Below are positions 1 through 7,591 of a stretch of 64,000 nt of DNA, one piece after another. Under the pieces are notes generated by a model, which was not told the DNA's origin, did no database searches, and worked only from the letters and a program-made list of their open reading frames with translations. Both the position numbers and the translations under genes were made by a program. The stretch is from Bacillus sp. MRMR6 (GTDB taxonomy: Bacteria > Bacillota > Bacilli > Bacillales > Cytobacillaceae), in NCBI RefSeq assembly GCF_001940785.1, contig NZ_MSLS01000021.1, positions 23,622 to 87,621 of the forward strand, read 5' to 3'. Positions within the stretch are counted from its first letter, which is position 1, and the number at the start of each line of letters is the position of its first letter.

Positions 1-864
1 TTGTTGAGTAGTAGCACCTAGCTCAAGTGCACCTTGTAAGTCTTTGTCGCTAATTTTTACTTTCGCATCTTTTAATTCTTTTTCCATGATTTCATTAATT
101 TTCTCGTTGGTCATTTTAGATGCTACTAATTCTTCTTTTAGCTCGTCCTTATGATCTTCGAGCTTTGCGTCCTTGCGTGTTTCTGTTACCTCAATAATAT
201 GGTAGCCGAACTGACTTTTGACTGGTGCACTTACTTCATTTGCATTCAGTGCAAATGCTGCTGCTAAGAAGTCAGCATCCATCTGAGCTTCTTCCGCAAA
301 CCAGCCTAAGTCTCCACCGGCAGCTTTTGCAGCTTCGTCAGTTGAGTACGTGTTGCTTACATCTTCAAATTTCTCACCAGCGTCAAGCTTGGCTTTCACT
401 TCATTTGCAGTTGCTTCATCTGCTACAAGGATGTGGCGAGCTTTAATTTGCTTCTTCCATGTTCCGAAGTATTCTTCTAATTCTTCGTCGGTCACTTTAA
501 TGGAAGCTTTTGCAGCTTTTTCTTGAAGCATTCCAAGTTTCATTGTTTGTTTAAAATCTTCCTCATCTTTATAACCATATTGTGCTAAAGCCATTTCAAA
601 ATTTTCACCAAGCTGCTCTTTTAATTCTGCAACTTTTGCGTCCAATTCTTTATCCGTTACTTCGTATTTCTCGGAAAGGACTTTTTCAAATATTAGCTGT
701 TGCAGGGCTTGGGCTCCTACACGATCCTTCATTGCTTCGTAAAGTTCTTGTTGCGTAATATCTCCTGCATCACTTTTCGCCACAGTATCAGAACCGCCTT
801 GATTACATGCACTTAAGGCAAGAACCCCGCCGGCTAATGTTAAAGCTAATAACAATTTTTTCAT
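1..864 (-). CDS. prsA: PrsA foldase lipoprotein (peptidyl-prolyl isomerase), C-terminus cut by window edge
   Basis: The frame is open to base 1, so the 3' end lies outside the window; 288 codons are visible. It begins with a lipoprotein signal (MKKLLLALTLAGG, then lipobox LSAC with Cys20). An N-terminal helical region is followed by a parvulin-type rotamase domain at about residues 135-225 (ARHILV near its start, GGDLGWF, and FGYHIIEV at its end), then a Lys-rich C-terminal helix. The PrsA family folds secreted proteins at the outer face of the membrane. The start at 864 has AGGAGAGG upstream. A promoter is proposed at 911-943. Confidence 0.97.
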   Translation of the reverse strand, partial: MKKLLLALTLAGGVLALSACNQGGSDTVAKSDAGDITQQELYEAMKDRVGAQALQQLIFEKVLSEKYEVTDKELDAKVAELKEQLGENFEMALAQYGYKDEEDFKQTMKLGMLQEKAAKASIKVTDEELEEYFGTWKKQIKARHILVADEATANEVKAKLDAGEKFEDVSNTYSTDEAAKAAGGDLGWFAEEAQMDADFLAAAFALNANEVSAPVKSQFGYHIIEVTETRKDAKLEDHKDELKEELVASKMTNEKINEIMEKELKDAKVKISDKDLQGALELGATTQQ

Positions 865-1185
865 GTGAACCTCTCCTAAACAGTAGTTTCTTGTGGCCGT
901 TTGTCCACAAACTATACTATACCATAAATGGTAACCACTGCAAAAAATAAACTTATGATGATTGATAATTTGTAGGAATTCACTTACCACTTTAATATCT
1001 TGAACGTATGATTTGCATGTAAGTAACTCATGAATGATTCTGAGCTATTGATTGACTAATTAAGTCGCCTGAAAAAGTTCTCGGACATTTCAATACACTT
1101 TTTCCTAAGAAATGTGATGTGTGCCTAGACGAAATGAAGACAGCCTGAATAGTATATCTTAACAAGTAATAAAGGAGGTATTTCC
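865..1185. other. Intergenic region, prsA promoter side; no gene seen
   Basis: This 321-bp gap lies between divergent prsA and the first YjcZ-like gene. It holds the proposed prsA promoter at its left end and the AAAGGAGG ribosome binding site of the next gene at its right end. The only open frame crossing it, antisense at 1028-1225, has no ribosome binding site and no recognisable motif. Confidence 0.5.
911..943 (-). promoter_or_regulatory. Probable SigA promoter of prsA with an internal palindrome
   Basis: On the minus strand a TTGCAG hexamer (938-943) stands 16 bp before TATAGT (916-921), with a second overlapping TATAGT at 911-916. The spacer contains TACCAT-aa-ATGGTA (920-933), arms that could form a small operator. 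The -35 is imperfect and no transcription start is known. Confidence 0.45.
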
Positions 1186-1278
1186 ATGGGTGCAGTACAT
1201 GGTGGATACGGTGCAGGATTTGCATTAATTATAGTACTCTTCATCCTATTGATTATTGTAGGAGCCTCCTGGTTCTAG
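1186..1278 (+). CDS. YjcZ-family small sporulation-type membrane protein (copy 1)
   Basis: This 30-residue protein starts MGAVHGGYGAGFALI and continues as a single hydrophobic helix ending GASWF. A strong AAAGGAGG ribosome binding site lies 7 bp upstream. The Gly/Tyr-rich start followed by one membrane helix is typical of the YjcZ family found in Bacillus spore formers. A paralogue follows at 1325. It is too short for most gene callers; the strong ribosome binding site and the conserved twin support it. Confidence 0.85.
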   Translation: MGAVHGGYGAGFALIIVLFILLIIVGASWF

Positions 1279-1324
1279 GACCAGAAGATTTACAATTTAA
1301 CTACTACTAGAAGGAGTGATCGGT

Positions 1325-1420
1325 ATGACTGGAGCAGCTGGAGGTTTTTACGGAGGAGGATTTGCGTTAATCGTAGTCCTTTTCATTTTATTAGTCATCA
1401 TTGGAGCATCTTGGCTGTAA
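1325..1420 (+). CDS. YjcZ-family small sporulation-type membrane protein (copy 2)
   Basis: This 31-residue paralogue of the preceding gene shares GFALIVVLFILLVIIG-type sequence and the GASW ending. The start at 1325 is preceded by AGAAGGAGTGAT. The two genes are only 46 bp apart in the same direction, so they are probably co-transcribed tandem duplicates. The family is linked to sporulation in Bacillus; the exact role is unknown. Confidence 0.85.
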   Translation: MTGAAGGFYGGGFALIVVLFILLVIIGASWL

Positions 1421-1432
1421 GCTTCAAGAAAA

Positions 1433-1458
1433 AAGCGATGAGATCTTTCTCATCGCTT
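1433..1458 (-). terminator. Rho-independent terminator
   Basis: A 10-bp perfect stem (AAGCGATGAG / CTCATCGCTT) is followed on the minus strand by a T-run. It therefore ends the small minus-strand membrane protein gene, and may also slow plus-strand transcripts of the YjcZ pair. Confidence 0.8.
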
Positions 1459-1492
1459 CTACTTTGGTACATATTCCAACATGGGTTATGGA

Positions 1493-1672
1493 CTATGTAT
1501 ACAGAATTTCTACATAGGATGAAATCAATAAAATAGTAACAAGGACGTTAATGGTACGGAAAACCTTATGTTGGCGTTCCTCTGGTATTTCCTTTTGAAT
1601 GCAAAGGGAATTGGTCATTTTATTTATATAAAATAAAATGAATATCGCAAAGACAATAAATACGGAGATCAT
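1493..1672 (-). CDS. Small two-helix membrane protein, unknown function
   Basis: This is a 59-residue product beginning MISVFIVFAIFILFY. A first membrane helix is followed by a basic/acidic loop (EIPEERQHK) and a second hydrophobic stretch (INVLVTILLI). The ATG at 1672 lies 8 bp after AGGGAGGG; a TTG at 1675 is possible but closer. A terminator follows at 1433-1458. I do not recognise the family. The good ribosome binding site and own terminator argue that it is a real gene. Confidence 0.6.
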   Translation of the reverse strand: MISVFIVFAIFILFYINKMTNSLCIQKEIPEERQHKVFRTINVLVTILLISSYVEILYT

Positions 1673-1826
1673 CAATGATTCCCTCCCTGATGTTCATAGT
1701 TATGTTTAATACAATATCAAATAATTACAAAAAAAGATAGTTAAAAGGATTGGTAGAAAAGTAGGAAAATAAAAACAAAAGACAGTATCAATTATGTGAC
1801 GATTTGAACATACGAATGGAAAAGTA

Positions 1827-1861
1827 AAAAGCGGAAGGAATATAAAATTTCATCCGCTTTT
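1827..1861 (-). terminator. Terminator of scoC
   Basis: The stem AAAAGCGGA / TCCGCTTTT has a 17-nt loop and a T-rich minus-strand tail. It lies 38 bp after the scoC stop codon. Confidence 0.65.
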
Positions 1862-1898
1862 CTTTGAATTCTTATCATTCCAAAATAGCTTTCAAAAA

Positions 1899-2474
1899 CT
1901 AGGCTAGTTCTTCCTCAGCACTTTTAGATTTTTTGAGCTTTCCTTCTTCTTCGACAAATTTGGTTTCAATATTTTCGAATGACCGCTCAAAAATCTCCAT
2001 AAAATCATCCCCATAGATATTACGAACAATAGCCATCATTTCCATAATCTCAGGAAACTTTCCATATAAATCTCTTAACGGTAAAGCACCTGAAAATACG
2101 GCATTGCCTTGAGGTTCATACGTTTCCATCAAACGAAGAAGAATTTCCTCTCCCTTAGGTGTCAGTTGGATATACGTATTTCTCTTATCGTTTTCCTTTT
2201 TAGAAAAGCTCAACAAGCCTCTCTCTTCTAACTTTTTTGAAAAATTAAATGCTGTTGATACATGCATAACACCAAATTTTGCTACATCTGAAATGGAGGC
2301 TCCATTTAGATGATATGCAATCCAAAGGATATGATGTTCATTAATATTTAAATCAAAGGGTTTAATCCACTGCTGCCAGTCTTTTTCGATTGATTTCCAC
2401 AAGGCTTTACTTAACTGAGCAATCCGTTGACTAAATATCATGGCTTCTTTCATTGAATAATGTTTCTCAGACAT
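1899..2474 (-). CDS. scoC: ScoC/Hpr MarR-type transition-state regulator
   Basis: This MarR-family winged-helix regulator represses protease and sporulation genes in Bacillus. The block [17 protein letters not shown] and the HTH stretch [19 protein letters not shown] are almost identical to B. subtilis Hpr; the C-terminal third (GDDFMEIFE) also matches. The ATG at 2474 (MSEKHYS) sits 8 bp after AGGTGA and is preferred over GTG 2486 or ATG 2480, which are too close to that site. Length is 191 residues with a charged, Lys/Glu-rich tail. Its place between prsA and trpP is conserved in B. subtilis. Confidence 0.95.
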   Translation of the reverse strand: MSEKHYSMKEAMIFSQRIAQLSKALWKSIEKDWQQWIKPFDLNINEHHILWIAYHLNGASISDVAKFGVMHVSTAFNFSKKLEERGLLSFSKKENDKRNTYIQLTPKGEEILLRLMETYEPQGNAVFSGALPLRDLYGKFPEIMEMMAIVRNIYGDDFMEIFERSFENIETKFVEEEGKLKKSKSAEEELA

Positions 2475-2754
2475 CCCCATTTTCACCTACTTTTTTATTT
2501 CTCTATTAACATTATGCCAATAAAATAAAAATTAATAAAGATGCAAATTAACAAAATTTTTAGAAATTACTATTTTTTATTTTCCCTTTAACTTCTATCT
2601 TTATTTTACTTGGTTTTACTGACTAATTACAACTTTTAAAATATTCACTCAATTAAAATGCTTGTTTTACTTGGAAACACTTTACTTGTACATAGTGAAC
2701 AACAATAATTCATATAAATAGATATAACTTAAAGAGAAAAAGGGGGCGGAAAGT

Positions 2755-2949
2755 ATGAAGAGTATAACTCTCATTCTTTTCTTTATCAGTGCCTTGCTGC
2801 TTTTAGGTGCTATTAAATTTCTGTTAGATCTTAGCAGACCAGGTGTATATCCGCCTAAACAATTATTAAAGAAAAGAGCTGCTGCTTTAGCAGGTGGTGG
2901 GGGAATCTTTTTAGTCATTGCGATAATATTAAGCAGCTTCATTTTCTAA
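2755..2949 (+). CDS. Small two-helix membrane protein, unknown function
   Basis: The 64-residue product has an N-terminal membrane helix (SITLILFFISALLLLGAI), a short loop with the PGVYPPKQ motif and a Gly-rich second helix (AGGGGIFLVIAIILS). A GGGGGCGG ribosome binding site lies just before the ATG. It converges on trpP with a shared terminator at 2961-2984. I do not recognise the family. The overlapping antisense frame at 2682-2942 lacks a ribosome binding site and is rejected. Confidence 0.7.
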   Translation: MKSITLILFFISALLLLGAIKFLLDLSRPGVYPPKQLLKKRAAALAGGGGIFLVIAIILSSFIF

Positions 2950-2960
2950 GAAATATAAAG

Positions 2961-2984
2961 AAAAGAACCTTTGTAGGTTCTTTT
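2961..2984. terminator. Bidirectional terminator between small ORF and trpP
   Basis: A perfect 10-bp stem (AAAAGAACCT / AGGTTCTTTT) with a TTGT loop lies between two convergent genes and carries A/T tracts on both sides. Confidence 0.85.
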
Positions 2985-2990
2985 CACAAT

Positions 2991-3521
2991 TTACTTTGAA
3001 ATAACAGTTGTGGATGTGAATCCCGTTCTTCTTACAACTGTTTGAGCAATAGGGTACAAAACAACCATTGCAATAGTATTAACTGCAGTTGCTGGAAGTA
3101 CTACCCCTGCAAACAGGGCTAGAAATGGACCTGGTAATCCAACGATAAGCAGTGCTGATCCCAAAAATACTGTTCCAGAAACCAAAGTACCCACTGCGGT
3201 TAACACTCCAACACTAACAATAGAAGTTCGGAATTTCCCCAAGGCTAAAAATAAGCCAAAGAAGATTAAGGCGGTAACAGGTTTGTCAACGATATTTGGA
3301 ATTTGTCCACCCGGAAATGATGTCGTTAAGGCAGAAATTCCACCGGTAACTATCGCTAATAACATCACATTTTTAATCTCTGGGAAAAGAATAATCCCTA
3401 AAAACATCATTGTTAACATCATGTCGGGTTTCATACCGAATAAAATGGGCGGAGCAACTGCGTGCAGTACAGCACCTATACCTACTAATAATGCTAAAGC
3501 TACAAGATTCTTTGTATTCAT
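2991..3521 (-). CDS. trpP: TrpP, probable tryptophan transporter
   Basis: This 176-residue, highly hydrophobic protein has about five to six membrane helices. The motifs PDMMLTMMFLGIILFPE, LTTSFPGGQIPNIVDK and the PATAVNTI turn match the TrpP family of ECF-like tryptophan permeases. The ATG at 3521 follows GAGGAGAGATGAGAA. The leader upstream is rich in GAG triplets, as expected for TRAP-type control of trpP in B. subtilis, but this is inference. Synteny (scoC-trpP-hit-ecs) supports the assignment. Confidence 0.9.
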   Translation of the reverse strand: MNTKNLVALALLVGIGAVLHAVAPPILFGMKPDMMLTMMFLGIILFPEIKNVMLLAIVTGGISALTTSFPGGQIPNIVDKPVTALIFFGLFLALGKFRTSIVSVGVLTAVGTLVSGTVFLGSALLIVGLPGPFLALFAGVVLPATAVNTIAMVVLYPIAQTVVRRTGFTSTTVISK

Positions 3522-3633
3522 TTCTCATCTCTCCTCTGCTGGTCTCAAGCTTATTGGTTTCTCCTGCAGTGCGCTCAGATGCCTGCAGCGAAAAACTTGA
3601 TATTATTATAGCATAAAAACTAGTTCGATTAAA
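3522..3633 (-). promoter_or_regulatory. trpP promoter and GAG-rich leader (possible TRAP target)
   Basis: On the minus strand TATAAT (3605-3610) has a weak -35 (TTTAAT, 3628-3633) at 17 bp. The roughly 75-nt leader contains about six GAG triplets and several CAG or AAG triplets, the last ones overlapping the ribosome binding site GAGGAGAG. In B. subtilis the TRAP protein represses trpP by covering such triplets. Spacing here is not uniformly 2-3 nt, so the call is tentative. Confidence 0.4.
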
Positions 3634-3657
3634 AGATATAATTTTCAGATAATAACA

Positions 3658-3803
3658 CTTTATCCCTCATTAACGGGGAGTAAGCCCCCACCTCTAGCTA
3701 ATGAGTGAAAACGAGAAGTTCTAGGTGGGGGTAACTGCCCTTAAAAGCCCGAAATGTTCAACTAACCATCCGTGGGGATGAAAAAACCCCCTGGAGGGAA
3801 GTT
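3658..3803. repeat. Dispersed palindromic repeat, family A copy 1
   Basis: The element begins TTATCCCTCATTAACGGGGAG, then has a long stem CCCCCACCT / AGGTGGGGG and ends with a second hairpin-forming part (CCCC...GGGG and GGAAGTTTC). Similar sequence occurs at 30080-30137, 42968-43079 and, inverted, at 62546-62601. The GTGGGG/CCCC stem next to the 3' end of hit may also act as its terminator. Confidence 0.7.
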
Positions 3804-3808
3804 TCCCA

Positions 3809-4228
3809 TTATAGATTTTTATTAATACTTTCAGCCATCTCTTTTAGTAACTCCGGTGTATAATCACTTGTATTTGTTTTCCAGACTGCACCAAAACCAT
3901 CACCTTGACCGTAGCGTGGAATTAAATGCATATGGTAGTGAAAAACCGTTTGTCCAGCTGCTTCGCCATTATTATTAATGGTATTTAAGCCGATTGGTTC
4001 ATAAGTTTTCTTTAAAGCATTAGCGATGGAAGGCACGACTTCAAAGAGGTTTCTTGCAAGATCGGGAGTCAGTTCATATAAATTTTCTTTATGTACTTTT
4101 GGAATTACAAGTGTATGTCCCTTCGTAACTTGACTTATATCTAAAAATGCTATCACATGCTCATTTTCAAATACTTTGGCTGCTGGAATCTCACCATTAA
4201 CAATTTTACAAAAAATACAATCACTCAT
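3809..4228 (-). CDS. hit: HIT-family nucleotide-binding protein
   Basis: This 139-residue HIT protein carries the histidine triad HYHMHLIPR near residue 98 and the family start CIFCKIVNGEIPA with a CxxC zinc motif. HIT proteins hydrolyse AMP-type nucleoside phosphoramidates; the cellular substrate is unknown. The ATG at 4228 lies 8 bp after AAAGGTG. The frame stays open upstream to 4381, but the extra 51 residues resemble no HIT N-terminus and cross a terminator-like hairpin. Divergent ecsAB next door matches B. subtilis. Confidence 0.95.
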   Translation of the reverse strand: MSDCIFCKIVNGEIPAAKVFENEHVIAFLDISQVTKGHTLVIPKVHKENLYELTPDLARNLFEVVPSIANALKKTYEPIGLNTINNNGEAAGQTVFHYHMHLIPRYGQGDGFGAVWKTNTSDYTPELLKEMAESINKNL

Positions 4229-4280
4229 TGACAACACACCTTTCTTAAGCTCATATCCGTATTTTACCATATACCTTGGA

Positions 4281-4320
4281 AGGAAAAAAGAAAGAGGCAG
4301 GATCCGCATGGAATCCTGCC
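4281..4320 (-). terminator. Terminator-like hairpin upstream of hit
   Basis: The stem GGCAGGAT / ATCCTGCC (4296-4303 and 4313-4320) is followed on the minus strand by CTCTTTCTTTTTTCC. No protein gene precedes it on that strand, so it ends a non-coding transcript or attenuates hit. Confidence 0.6.
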
Positions 4321-4370
4321 CTCTCGAAGGGGAATGCTTCATTGTACGTTCATTAGGAACCCTCTTTGAT

Positions 4371-4642
4371 AAACACCTCATTTGACATTAAAGTGTAATT
4401 ATAAAGAGTAATCTTTGTTCAAGCTGACCATCCCCTATATGTGTTTTTATATGTTTTCCCAACTTATAAAAACGGATGACGATCTGCGGTAAACACCTCA
4501 TTTTCTATTTATTTGACTAAATAGCTGGTGTTATTGAACTCAGTATGGTTTCAAGCACGCTGTGCAAAACAACCATCCCCTTATCTGAAACGTTGCGAAG
4601 CTAATGGGTTTGAAACGAAAATGTCTTTAACAAACACCTCAT
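4371..4642 (-). repeat. Three-unit imperfect repeat upstream of hit, unknown nature
   Basis: The 580-bp gap between hit and ecsA is not empty. On the minus strand the sequence ATGAGGTGTTT recurs three times, starting at 4642, 4502 and 4382. The first two units also share AGGGGATGGT about 60 nt later. Each unit could start a peptide with MRCL, of 13 and 37 codons for the first two, while the third runs in frame into hit. The third unit ends in the terminator-like hairpin at 4281-4320. The unit spacing is 140 then 120 bp. It could be a small RNA, a decayed repeat or an attenuator; I cannot decide. Confidence 0.5.
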
Positions 4643-4810
4643 CTCAAGATTTGATGAATCACTTCATCGAGTTGTTGTTTCCCCTTCAAATATTATGATG
4701 TCCATAGCATGAGGAAATATACAATTTTTTTTCTAAAACCTGAACTTCTATTTTTCTTTATTACAATTTGTTAAAATATAAGGTAATCAGCAACGGAAGG
4801 ACGTTTGTAC

Positions 4811-5551
4811 ATGACGTTATTATCAATTAAGAACCTTACAGGTGGCTATACAAGGAATCCTGTCTTAAAAGATGTAAGCTTTCAGGTAAATCAAAAAGAA
4901 TTAGTTGGCTTAATTGGTTTAAATGGGGCAGGGAAAAGTACGACCATTAAACATATTATTGGATTGATGGAACCTCACCAAGGTGAAATAAAAATTAATG
5001 GTCAATCGATTCGCGACCATAAAGAGGCCTATAGAAAAATGTTTACCTTCGTCCCAGAGACACCGGTACTATATGAAGAACTGACCTTAGAGGAACATTT
5101 AAGATTGACTGCAATGGCCTATGGATTAGATGAGGCGACTTATCAGACGAGGGTTAAGCCTTTGCTTGCAGAGTTCAGAATGGAGAAGCGATTAAAATGG
5201 TTTCCAGCCCATTTTTCAAAGGGAATGAAACAAAAGGTGATGATTATGTGCGCTTTTTTGGTACAGCCCTCTCTTTATATAGTGGATGAACCCTTTGTAG
5301 GACTTGACCCGCTTGGGATTCAATCACTGCTCGACTTAATGAAAAAGATGAAAGAAAATGGGGCCGGTATCTTAATGTCTACGCATATTTTAGCAACTGC
5401 TGAAAAATATTGTGACAGTTTTATCATTCTCCATGAGGGAAAGATACGTGCTAAAGGAACTTTGGCTGAACTGCAAGAGCAATTTTCAATGCCAAGGGCA
5501 TCCCTAGATGATCTTTATATCCAATTAACAAAGGAAGAAATTTATGAATAA
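4811..5551 (+). CDS. ecsA: EcsA, ABC transporter ATP-binding subunit
   Basis: This 246-residue ATPase has Walker A GLNGAGKST (36-44), a signature-like SKGMKQK, Walker B LYIVDEPF and the H-loop STHILATAE. Blocks such as EKRLKWFPAHFSKGMKQKVMIMCAF are nearly identical to B. subtilis EcsA. The Ecs transporter affects secretion, competence and intramembrane proteolysis by RasP. ATG 4811 aligns with the B. subtilis N-terminus and lies 10 bp after GGAAGG; TTG 4805 is less likely. It overlaps ecsB by 8 bp. Confidence 0.96.
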   Translation: MTLLSIKNLTGGYTRNPVLKDVSFQVNQKELVGLIGLNGAGKSTTIKHIIGLMEPHQGEIKINGQSIRDHKEAYRKMFTFVPETPVLYEELTLEEHLRLTAMAYGLDEATYQTRVKPLLAEFRMEKRLKWFPAHFSKGMKQKVMIMCAFLVQPSLYIVDEPFVGLDPLGIQSLLDLMKKMKENGAGILMSTHILATAEKYCDSFIILHEGKIRAKGTLAELQEQFSMPRASLDDLYIQLTKEEIYE

Positions 5552-6755
5552 TGAGCAAAAACTCTGGAAGGACAGAGCCGCCCATCGGTTAAAGGAATTA
5601 GGCGTTTATCTTAGGTATATTTTAAATGGTCATCTTGTGATTGTTTTACTTTTTTTAATCGGAACGGGTGCCTATTATTATCAAAATTGGATAAAGACAC
5701 TTTCTTCTGGATTCCCAGCAGAAATCATCATAGCGGTGTTACTGGGTTTGTTTATAACCTATAGTCCTCTATATAATTTCCTTCTTGAGGCAGATCAGGT
5801 GTTTTTACTCCCGCTCGAAGACCGATTAAAAGGATATTTTTTAAAATCTGGCTTCATTAGTTTAATTTTTCAAGGATACATATTAATCTTAATGATGGCT
5901 GTATTAATGCCACTATATGCACATGTCAGCAATAGCGGATTTAGCTCGTTTTTTCCTTTTCTGGGCATACTATTATTAGTGAAGACTTGGAATATTGCTG
6001 CTAGCTGGAAAATCCATTTTCATGTTCAAGCATCTGTTTATCTATATGACATGCTTGTCCGCTATGCTTTAAACACCTCATTTGTCTTTATGCTGTACAA
6101 ACAGGCAAATATATTCTTGTTATTGTTATTAGCAGTCATTATGGTGCTTTATTATACCTATTTTAATGGTAAAACCAAGAGCTTAGGGCTCAAATGGGAC
6201 ACGCTAATTCGGCAGGAAGAAAAGAGGATGGGATCTTTTTACCGCTTAGCTAATTTATTTACAGATGTTCCAAAGTTGAAAGATACGGTAAAACGAAGAA
6301 AATGGATGGATCTATTTATCAACAATATTGGTTTTCTTCAAGAAAAGACCTACCTATATTTATTCTCACGCACCTTTCTCAGGTCATCAGATTATTTAGG
6401 GTTATTAATCCGTTTAACGATAATAGGAGCTGCTGCCTTGTACTATATTTCCTTTGGCATTGGGCAGATTTTATTGGCTGTCCTATTTCTCTACCTAACC
6501 GGGTTTCAGCTTTTGCCATTATGGAACCACCATCAAAATAAGTTGTGGGTAGATTTATATCCAGTGGCCTCTCAGCATAAAACAACTGCCTTTCAGCTTC
6601 TTTTATTGGTCATACTGGTTATTCAAGCGTTAATGTTCACACTTGTCATACTACTTAAAGGGGAATATCTAATTGCTTCTTTTGTGCTCATATCAGGAGT
6701 ATTGTTCAATTTACTATTTGTATATGTTTATAGTAAAAAAAGACTGAAATATTAA
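5544..6755 (+). CDS. ecsB: EcsB, ABC transporter membrane subunit
   Basis: This 403-residue membrane protein has about eight hydrophobic helices, starting with a cytoplasmic segment (KDRAAHRLKELGVYLRYI) followed by GHLVIVLLFLIG. It overlaps ecsA by 8 bp and is therefore translationally coupled to it. EcsB is the permease partner of EcsA. A terminator hairpin at 6758-6788 separates it from ecsC. Confidence 0.93.
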   Translation: MNNEQKLWKDRAAHRLKELGVYLRYILNGHLVIVLLFLIGTGAYYYQNWIKTLSSGFPAEIIIAVLLGLFITYSPLYNFLLEADQVFLLPLEDRLKGYFLKSGFISLIFQGYILILMMAVLMPLYAHVSNSGFSSFFPFLGILLLVKTWNIAASWKIHFHVQASVYLYDMLVRYALNTSFVFMLYKQANIFLLLLLAVIMVLYYTYFNGKTKSLGLKWDTLIRQEEKRMGSFYRLANLFTDVPKLKDTVKRRKWMDLFINNIGFLQEKTYLYLFSRTFLRSSDYLGLLIRLTIIGAAALYYISFGIGQILLAVLFLYLTGFQLLPLWNHHQNKLWVDLYPVASQHKTTAFQLLLLVILVIQALMFTLVILLKGEYLIASFVLISGVLFNLLFVYVYSKKRLKY

Positions 6756-6757
6756 AC

Positions 6758-6788
6758 AGAATCCTCTTTCGGAATGAAAGAGGATTCT
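6758..6788 (+). terminator. Hairpin between ecsB and ecsC
   Basis: A perfect 13-bp stem (AGAATCCTCTTTC / GAAAGAGGATTCT) starts 3 bp after ecsB. The downstream T content is low, so it may be a partial terminator or an mRNA-stabilising hairpin inside the ecs operon. Confidence 0.65.
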
Positions 6789-6847
6789 ACTACTTCATGA
6801 CATTTCTTTGTTTAAAGAATAATATCTATTTGTGGAGGGGTGAAGAA

Positions 6848-7570
6848 ATGAATGAGTATGAATTAAAGGTTTATGAGGAAGTTGAAGCCTGGAAGAGAAA
6901 ATTACACAGACGTTCAGGAATGATGAATCGAGTGTCTAAAAAAGCACAAGGTAAAATTAACGGATTAATTCCAGAAAAAGTCCATGAGGTAATGACAGAA
7001 AGCATAAAAGCAATGGTAAAAACAACTTTATTTGGTTCACAGCTAACGACCGATAGAAGTCAGGCAAATGGGCTGTCACTTGCCCAGCGAGATGAATTAA
7101 TAACCCAGAAGACAGCTGTCTTTCAAAAGACTGCCCTAATTGAGGGAGCAGGTACAGGTGCTGGCGGAATTCTTTTAGGACTTGCGGATTTTCCGCTGTT
7201 ACTTTCCATTAAGATGAAATTTCTGTTTGAAGCAGCCTCTATCTATGGTTTTAATACAAAAGAGTATGAAGAGAGGTTGTTCATTCTTCACGTTTTTCAA
7301 CTTGCTTTTTCCAGTGATGAGATTCGAAAGAATACGTTGTACGAGATTGAGAATTGGGATCAGAGAAAGAAGGATATTATGGAAATGGATTGGCGCAAAT
7401 TTCAGCAGGAATATAGAGACTATATCGATTTTGTGAAAATGCTGCAGCTGGTACCTGGAATCGGGGCGTTTGTTGGAGCATATGCAAATAATAATCTTCT
7501 AAAACATTTAGGTGAAACAGCGATGAATGCCTATCGGTTAAGGATATTAAAAAAAGCCCCTGAAAGATAG
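6848..7570 (+). CDS. ecsC: EcsC family protein
   Basis: The 240-residue protein has a Gly-rich hydrophobic centre (GAGTGAGGILLGLADFPLLLSIK) and a second one near the C-terminus (VPGIGAFVGAYANN), as in the EcsC family of unknown function. ATG 6848 follows GGAGGGGTGA; the frame extends 17 codons upstream without a ribosome binding site. It is the third gene of the ecs locus, as in B. subtilis. Confidence 0.93.
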   Translation: MNEYELKVYEEVEAWKRKLHRRSGMMNRVSKKAQGKINGLIPEKVHEVMTESIKAMVKTTLFGSQLTTDRSQANGLSLAQRDELITQKTAVFQKTALIEGAGTGAGGILLGLADFPLLLSIKMKFLFEAASIYGFNTKEYEERLFILHVFQLAFSSDEIRKNTLYEIENWDQRKKDIMEMDWRKFQQEYRDYIDFVKMLQLVPGIGAFVGAYANNNLLKHLGETAMNAYRLRILKKAPER

Positions 7571-7591
7571 AATGTTCAGAGGCTATATTCA

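Noticed and set aside
225..446. Open frame antisense to prsA
   Set aside because: It lies inside prsA, is low in complexity (Leu/His/Gln) and has no ribosome binding site.
3283..3616. Two plus-strand frames over trpP
   Set aside because: They mirror the trpP coding strand and have no ribosome binding site or motif.
6070..6084. AAACACCTCATTT inside ecsB as a fourth unit of the repeat upstream of hit
   Set aside because: Only the short core matches and it is within coding sequence; probably coincidence.
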